Program-made: the position numbers and the translations under genes
From: Verrucomicrobiia bacterium
Lineage (GTDB): Bacteria; Verrucomicrobiota; Verrucomicrobiia; Limisphaerales; UBA1100
Direction of reading: 5' to 3'
Assembly (NCBI GenBank): GCA_014239365.1
Contig: JAAZZB010000018.1
Location: 1-37,722 of the forward strand
Length of the DNA: 37,722 nt
Notes under the pieces: model-generated
Seen by the model: the letters and a program-made list of their open reading frames with translations, nothing else
Database searches by the model: none
What the model was told of the DNA's origin: nothing
Part shown: in pieces, positions 35,150-37,722 of the stretch
Numbering within the stretch: position 1 is the first letter of the stretch
How the letters are laid out: every line of letters begins with the position of its first letter

Positions 35150-36024
35150 CTATCGGAAGTGGCTGATCGAACGATTGGGGACGATTAGGCTTCCGCCTTT
35201 GGCTGCCTTGGTCTCGGCTTGCGCCGCGGCCCACGTGGTATCGTCTCCCTGTTTCACGGCACCATCGGAGGTGGCCCAGTTGCCGGTTCCTTCGTCATAG
35301 CCCATCATTCGGTAGGTGCTGCTGCCGGGGCCGGTGGGGCCGTTCCATACATTTTTGCTATCGCTCCGCAGCTGATGCTCGCAGCCATACCAAAGCCGCT
35401 GGGCGTTGATATTGCCGCCGGGCAACCGGATGCTGCTACTGCGCCGGAGCGGTTTGCCCACGCCATTGCGGGTGAAAAGCATAATGGCCTCCGGCGTTTG
35501 GTCATCGCCAGAAATGTGGTGGCCGTAGCTGCCGCCATCATTGTGGACGTAGTATCCATTGCGATGAATTCGCCGCGCCCACTTGCCATTATCGAGATAG
35601 CCCGTGGTGCTGTCCGCCTGATTTGATTTTTTGTTCTTCGGGTCGGCTGGTGAGAGCACCATTTTTGAGGAATCCAATGCGTGCCGAATCGCCGGGATAA
35701 CCAGCGTGAACCGGATGTCGATGCGGTTATAAGCCGAGTGGCCCCAGACCCCGCCGTTATGGCCGCCGTTCCGGTAATCGGAGGCATAGGCGTCCTTGTT
35801 ATCAGAAATCAATTGCAGCCACGGAAGCGTCTGCGCGTCCCCGGCAAACCCAATGCAAACCCAATGTAAGCCTTACCGATCTGGCCAATGTTCGATGCGC
35901 ATTTGATGCGATTAGCTTTTTTCTTGGCCTTCGCCAATGTGGGCAGCAGCATGCTGGCTAATATGCCGATGATAGCGATCACTACCAACAGCTCAATGAG
36001 GGTGAATCCTTTTTGGTTTTTCAT
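35150..36024 (-). pseudogene. Pseudopilin-like gene C, frameshifted by an 11-bp tandem duplication
   Basis: ATG 36024 opens [15 protein letters not shown], a perfect prepilin site, and continues to KAYIGFA, where the frame changes and stops at residue 71. The remaining 220 codons (35812 down to 35150) are in another frame and closely match protein [47 protein letters not shown], and an ending SISHFR like QISHFA. The break is an exact 11-bp duplication at 35844-35865. With one copy removed the gene reads [20 protein letters not shown] and encodes 287 residues, like D (294). The promoter side, coding sequence and terminator are otherwise intact, so the defect is recent, switchable, or an assembly error. 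Confidence 0.88.
35844..35865 (-). repeat. 11-bp perfect tandem duplication causing the frameshift
   Basis: GCAAACCCAAT occurs twice in direct succession (35844-35854, 35855-35865). Eleven is not a multiple of three, so gain or loss of one copy toggles the reading frame of pseudopilin gene C. Confidence 0.95.
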
Positions 36025-36168
36025 AGTGTGGTTTGTTGATGTTGCAGGTTGGGAAATATGGGATCATGGAATCTCATATCTCGTGTTTAATAAATCATAA
36101 CCGATGCCACCCCAATTACCACCGTTTTTTTCACCTTCCCCAGTCATCAGCGTCATGCACAAGCATTA

Positions 36169-36181
36169 TTGGATTTCACGC
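36169..36181. promoter_or_regulatory. Copy of the island motif upstream of gene C
   Basis: TTGGATTTCACGC resembles the GTGGnTTnCACGC motif seen upstream of genes A and D. It is 145 bp before the gene C start and 111 bp before lipoprotein gene 2. The match is good in the right half only. The rest of the divergent region 36025-36291 shows only the hairpin at 36239-36257. Confidence 0.35.
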
Positions 36182-36238
36182 ACTTTACACTCATCAACCG
36201 ATATGGGCTATTCAAAAAAAATTGCAAATTTCCTCCTC

Positions 36239-36257
36239 AACCGCCACGGTGGCGGTT
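36239..36257 (+). promoter_or_regulatory. Perfect palindrome in the leader of lipoprotein gene 2
   Basis: AACCGCCACGGTGGCGGTT has 9-bp arms around one central G and ends 34 bp before ATG 36292. A strong operator or mRNA stem; it mirrors the position of the stem before lipoprotein gene 1. Confidence 0.5.
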
Positions 36258-36291
36258 GCATACAACCCTAAAACCCTGTTCCCCTAAAAAA

Positions 36292-36477
36292 ATGTTCAAA
36301 CTAAAAAAATGGATTCCTGCTGGGATGATCGCTGCATCGCTCATCGCATTGCCCGGCTGCGCCGAGGTCGAAGAAGAAACGCTCGGTGAAGCGGATCAAA
36401 AAGCTCAGGAAAAAAGTGACCCATCCGACAAGGGCGGCGAAGAAGAGCCGGTGAACCCGATCGACGAAGCCAAGTAG
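36292..36477 (+). CDS. Small acidic lipoprotein 2
   Basis: 61 residues. A basic start (MFKLKKW) and hydrophobic segment (GMIAASLIALPGC) end in a canonical lipobox, LPGC. The mature part is about 38 residues, acidic and disordered-looking (EVEEETLGEADQKAQEKSD, GGEEEPVNP). No known family. Its stop is 8 bp from the convergent stop of pseudopilin gene D, the same tail-to-tail arrangement as lipoprotein 1 with gene C. No Shine-Dalgarno sequence is visible; the leader is rich in A and C. ATG 36292 is required for the signal peptide. Confidence 0.75.
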   Translation: MFKLKKWIPAGMIAASLIALPGCAEVEEETLGEADQKAQEKSDPSDKGGEEEPVNPIDEAK

Positions 36478-36485
36478 CCTCCGCG

Positions 36486-37370
36486 TTAATTGGCGAAGTG
36501 GCTGATCTGTCGGTTTGGCTCCGGCAAGCTGCCGCCAACCGCTTCCTTGGTTTTCTGCTGTGCCTGCGCCCAGGAAGCGTCATCCGCCTGCACCGCGCTA
36601 CCGTCGCCGGATGTAAAATTGCCCGTGCCCAAGTCCAAACCCTCCATCCGGTACCGCGAAAATCCCGGGCCGCCGGGGCCGTTCCAATGCGCATTGTTGG
36701 CCGCGAGCGTGTGCATGACTTTCCAGTAAATATGATCGGAACCGCCACGCGGGGTGATGTTGCCGCCGGGGAGGCGCAGAGTGCTGGCCCGGGTGTACGC
36801 CTTGCCCACGCCATTACGGGTAAGGTGCAGGATGGCTTCGGGTGTTTGATCGTCCCCGGATAAATGCTGGCCGTAGCTGCCGCCGCCGGTGCGCATGTAG
36901 TAGCCACCGCGATGGGTGAGGTTGGCCCACTTGCCGCCATCGAGTTTGCCTTGGGTGTGGTCGGTTTGATTTTCAGCTTTCGCCCTGGGATCGCACGGGG
37001 AATGCAGCATCTTCGAGCTATCCAAGTCATGCCGGATAGATGGGATCACCACGTTAAACCGAATGTCGATTCGGTTGTAGGCCGTGTGCGTCCAGCCGCC
37101 ACTGCGGTAATCCGAAGCGTATTGCGACTTGTTATCCTCCACCAACTGGAGCCATGGAAATCCGCCGGCGTCCCCGGCAAATCCGATATAGGCTTTGGTG
37201 ATTTGCCCCAATTGATTGGCGCATTTGAGCCGGTTGGCCTTTTTCTTGGCCTTCGCCAAAGTAGGCAGCAGCATGCTGGCGAGAATACCGATGATGGCGA
37301 TCACTACCAGCAATTCAATCAGGGTGAAGCCGCGTTGCGATTTTGAAATGTGTTGTTTGTGTTTGATCAT
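36486..37370 (-). CDS. Pseudopilin-like protein D (prepilin N-terminus)
   Basis: 294 residues. A basic leader ([14 protein letters not shown]) and FTLIELLVV give a full prepilin peptidase site, then the helix, [19 protein letters not shown] and a globular domain. Shared blocks with gene C ([48 protein letters not shown]) show a recent duplication. [16 protein letters not shown] carries the C-terminal DGS motif of the family. Unlike A, B and C it has no terminator: the convergent lipoprotein gene ends 8 bp away. A 10-bp tandem repeat lies 19-43 bp upstream of the ATG. It is probably an exported, membrane-anchored surface or fibre protein. Confidence 0.9.
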   Translation of the reverse strand: MIKHKQHISKSQRGFTLIELLVVIAIIGILASMLLPTLAKAKKKANRLKCANQLGQITKAYIGFAGDAGGFPWLQLVEDNKSQYASDYRSGGWTHTAYNRIDIRFNVVIPSIRHDLDSSKMLHSPCDPRAKAENQTDHTQGKLDGGKWANLTHRGGYYMRTGGGSYGQHLSGDDQTPEAILHLTRNGVGKAYTRASTLRLPGGNITPRGGSDHIYWKVMHTLAANNAHWNGPGGPGFSRYRMEGLDLGTGNFTSGDGSAVQADDASWAQAQQKTKEAVGGSLPEPNRQISHFAN

Positions 37371-37388
37371 GTCGAGTGCCTCAATTCA

Positions 37389-37413
37389 ATTCCTTACAAT
37401 TCCTTACAATTCC
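37389..37413 (-). repeat. 10-bp tandem repeat in the gene D leader/promoter
   Basis: ATTCCTTACA is present two and a half times without mismatch, starting 19 bp before the start codon of gene D. Copy changes would alter promoter or leader spacing by about one helical turn. Confidence 0.85.
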
Positions 37414-37566
37414 GGTCTGCCGATTATGGTTTGCTCCAAACCAGACAGTCCCGTTTGTCAACGGGTTACGTATTCCCTTCGCAATTTTCGTGCCAACAAA
37501 AATGGCTGAAAACTCCCAGTAATTCGCTCAGCACCCGCCTCGCAAGGTTGACTGCTCACGCATCCT

Positions 37567-37584
37567 GTGTGGTTTTCACGCATC
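37567..37584. promoter_or_regulatory. Copy of the island motif upstream of gene D
   Basis: GTGTGGTTTTCACGCATC differs at two positions from GTGTGGATTCCACGCATC at 33228-33245. It is about 200 bp before the gene D start, similar to the ~180 bp distance upstream of gene A. TCACGCATC is also repeated at 37555-37563. It could alternatively belong to the tRNA promoter region. Confidence 0.4.
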
Positions 37585-37612
37585 AGCCTCATCCCATAAA
37601 ACCGCAAAAAGA

Positions 37613-37641
37613 TTGCCTCCGCACAAAAACGAAGCTATACC
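37613..37641 (+). promoter_or_regulatory. tRNA promoter TTGCCT-N17-TATACC
   Basis: TTGCCT (37613-37618) and TATACC (37636-37641) have 17-bp spacing and end 18 bp before the tRNA 5' end. Confidence 0.6.
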
Positions 37642-37659
37642 CCCCGCCAGTTTCCGGCG

Positions 37660-37722
37660 GCCCACGTGGCGGAATTGGCAGACGCGCTAGGTTCAGGTCC
37701 TAGTCCTGGCAACAGGGTACAG
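37660..37722 (+). tRNA. tRNA-Leu (anticodon CAG), 3' end beyond the window
   Basis: The acceptor 5' strand GCCCACG is followed by the D-arm TGGCGGAATTGGCAGACGC. The anticodon arm CTAGG-TTCAGGT-CCTAG places CAG at the anticodon position. A long variable arm (CCTG-GCAA-CAGG) marks it as class II, as expected for leucine. The T-arm and acceptor 3' strand are cut off, so pairing of the acceptor stem cannot be checked. Confidence 0.9.

Noticed and set aside
37548-37576. TTGACT at 37548 as a tRNA promoter
   Set aside because: No acceptable -10 box lies 16-18 bp downstream; TTGCCT-N17-TATACC at 37613 fits better.
1-37722. CRISPR array, phage, transposon or known defence system
   Set aside because: No regularly spaced repeats, integrase, transposase or defence-type domain was found; recQ alone is a housekeeping repair helicase.

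Overview
The window most likely comes from a member of the Verrucomicrobiota, probably an environmental or marine lineage near Pedosphaera/Limisphaera. The evidence is the combination of a DUF1501/DUF1549-DUF1553/planctomycete-type cytochrome gene set, a type I sulfatase, FG-GAP/ASPIC-UnbV proteins, and a run of genes sharing the N-terminal [19 protein letters not shown] pseudopilin signature. Planctomycetota and Lentisphaerota share some of these families and cannot be excluded. There are no rRNA genes, CRISPR arrays, transposases or phage genes.

Layout. (1) 1-5.4 kb, plus strand: the end of a LysR regulator, argH (broken by an in-frame TAA near its start), a squalene/phytoene synthase, a secreted coiled-coil protein and lysA. 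(2) 5.4-15.2 kb, minus strand: a four-gene operon, DUF1501 (Tat signal) - PPC-domain protein - Ig/DUF1549/DUF1553 protein - cytochrome/WD40/coiled-coil protein, with a CRP-like palindrome upstream. (3) 15.4-18.0 kb: a zincin protease, a GYF/DUF4389 membrane protein, a zinc-ribbon/LRR protein and a small membrane protein. (4) 18.1-24.1 kb, plus strand: a sulfatase, a PQQ-like beta-propeller and a complete sugar ABC importer (binding protein, double ATPase, permease). (5) 24.1-32.1 kb, minus strand: recQ, a 38-residue prepilin-like microprotein, and two paralogous FG-GAP/UnbV proteins flanking an unknown membrane protein. (6) 32.3-37.4 kb: a pseudopilin island with four full-size pseudopilin-like genes on the minus strand and two tiny acidic lipoproteins on the plus strand. 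Each lipoprotein is convergent with a pseudopilin. (7) The window ends inside a tRNA-Leu(CAG) gene.

Most notable points. One pseudopilin gene (35150-36024) is frameshifted by a perfect 11-bp tandem duplication; removing one copy restores a full homologue of its neighbour, so it is either a fresh pseudogene or a slipped-strand switch. argH carries a single in-frame TAA inside otherwise intact N-terminal coding sequence. A very short gene upstream of recQ encodes a minimal prepilin signal and membrane helix. The island repeats a lipoprotein-pseudopilin unit, and a 13-bp palindromic motif recurs in its regulatory regions. recQ and the zincin gene have promoters placed for leaderless mRNAs. No known defence or mobile system is recognisable. 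The pseudopilin/lipoprotein island is the best candidate for something undescribed, but its function is inference only.
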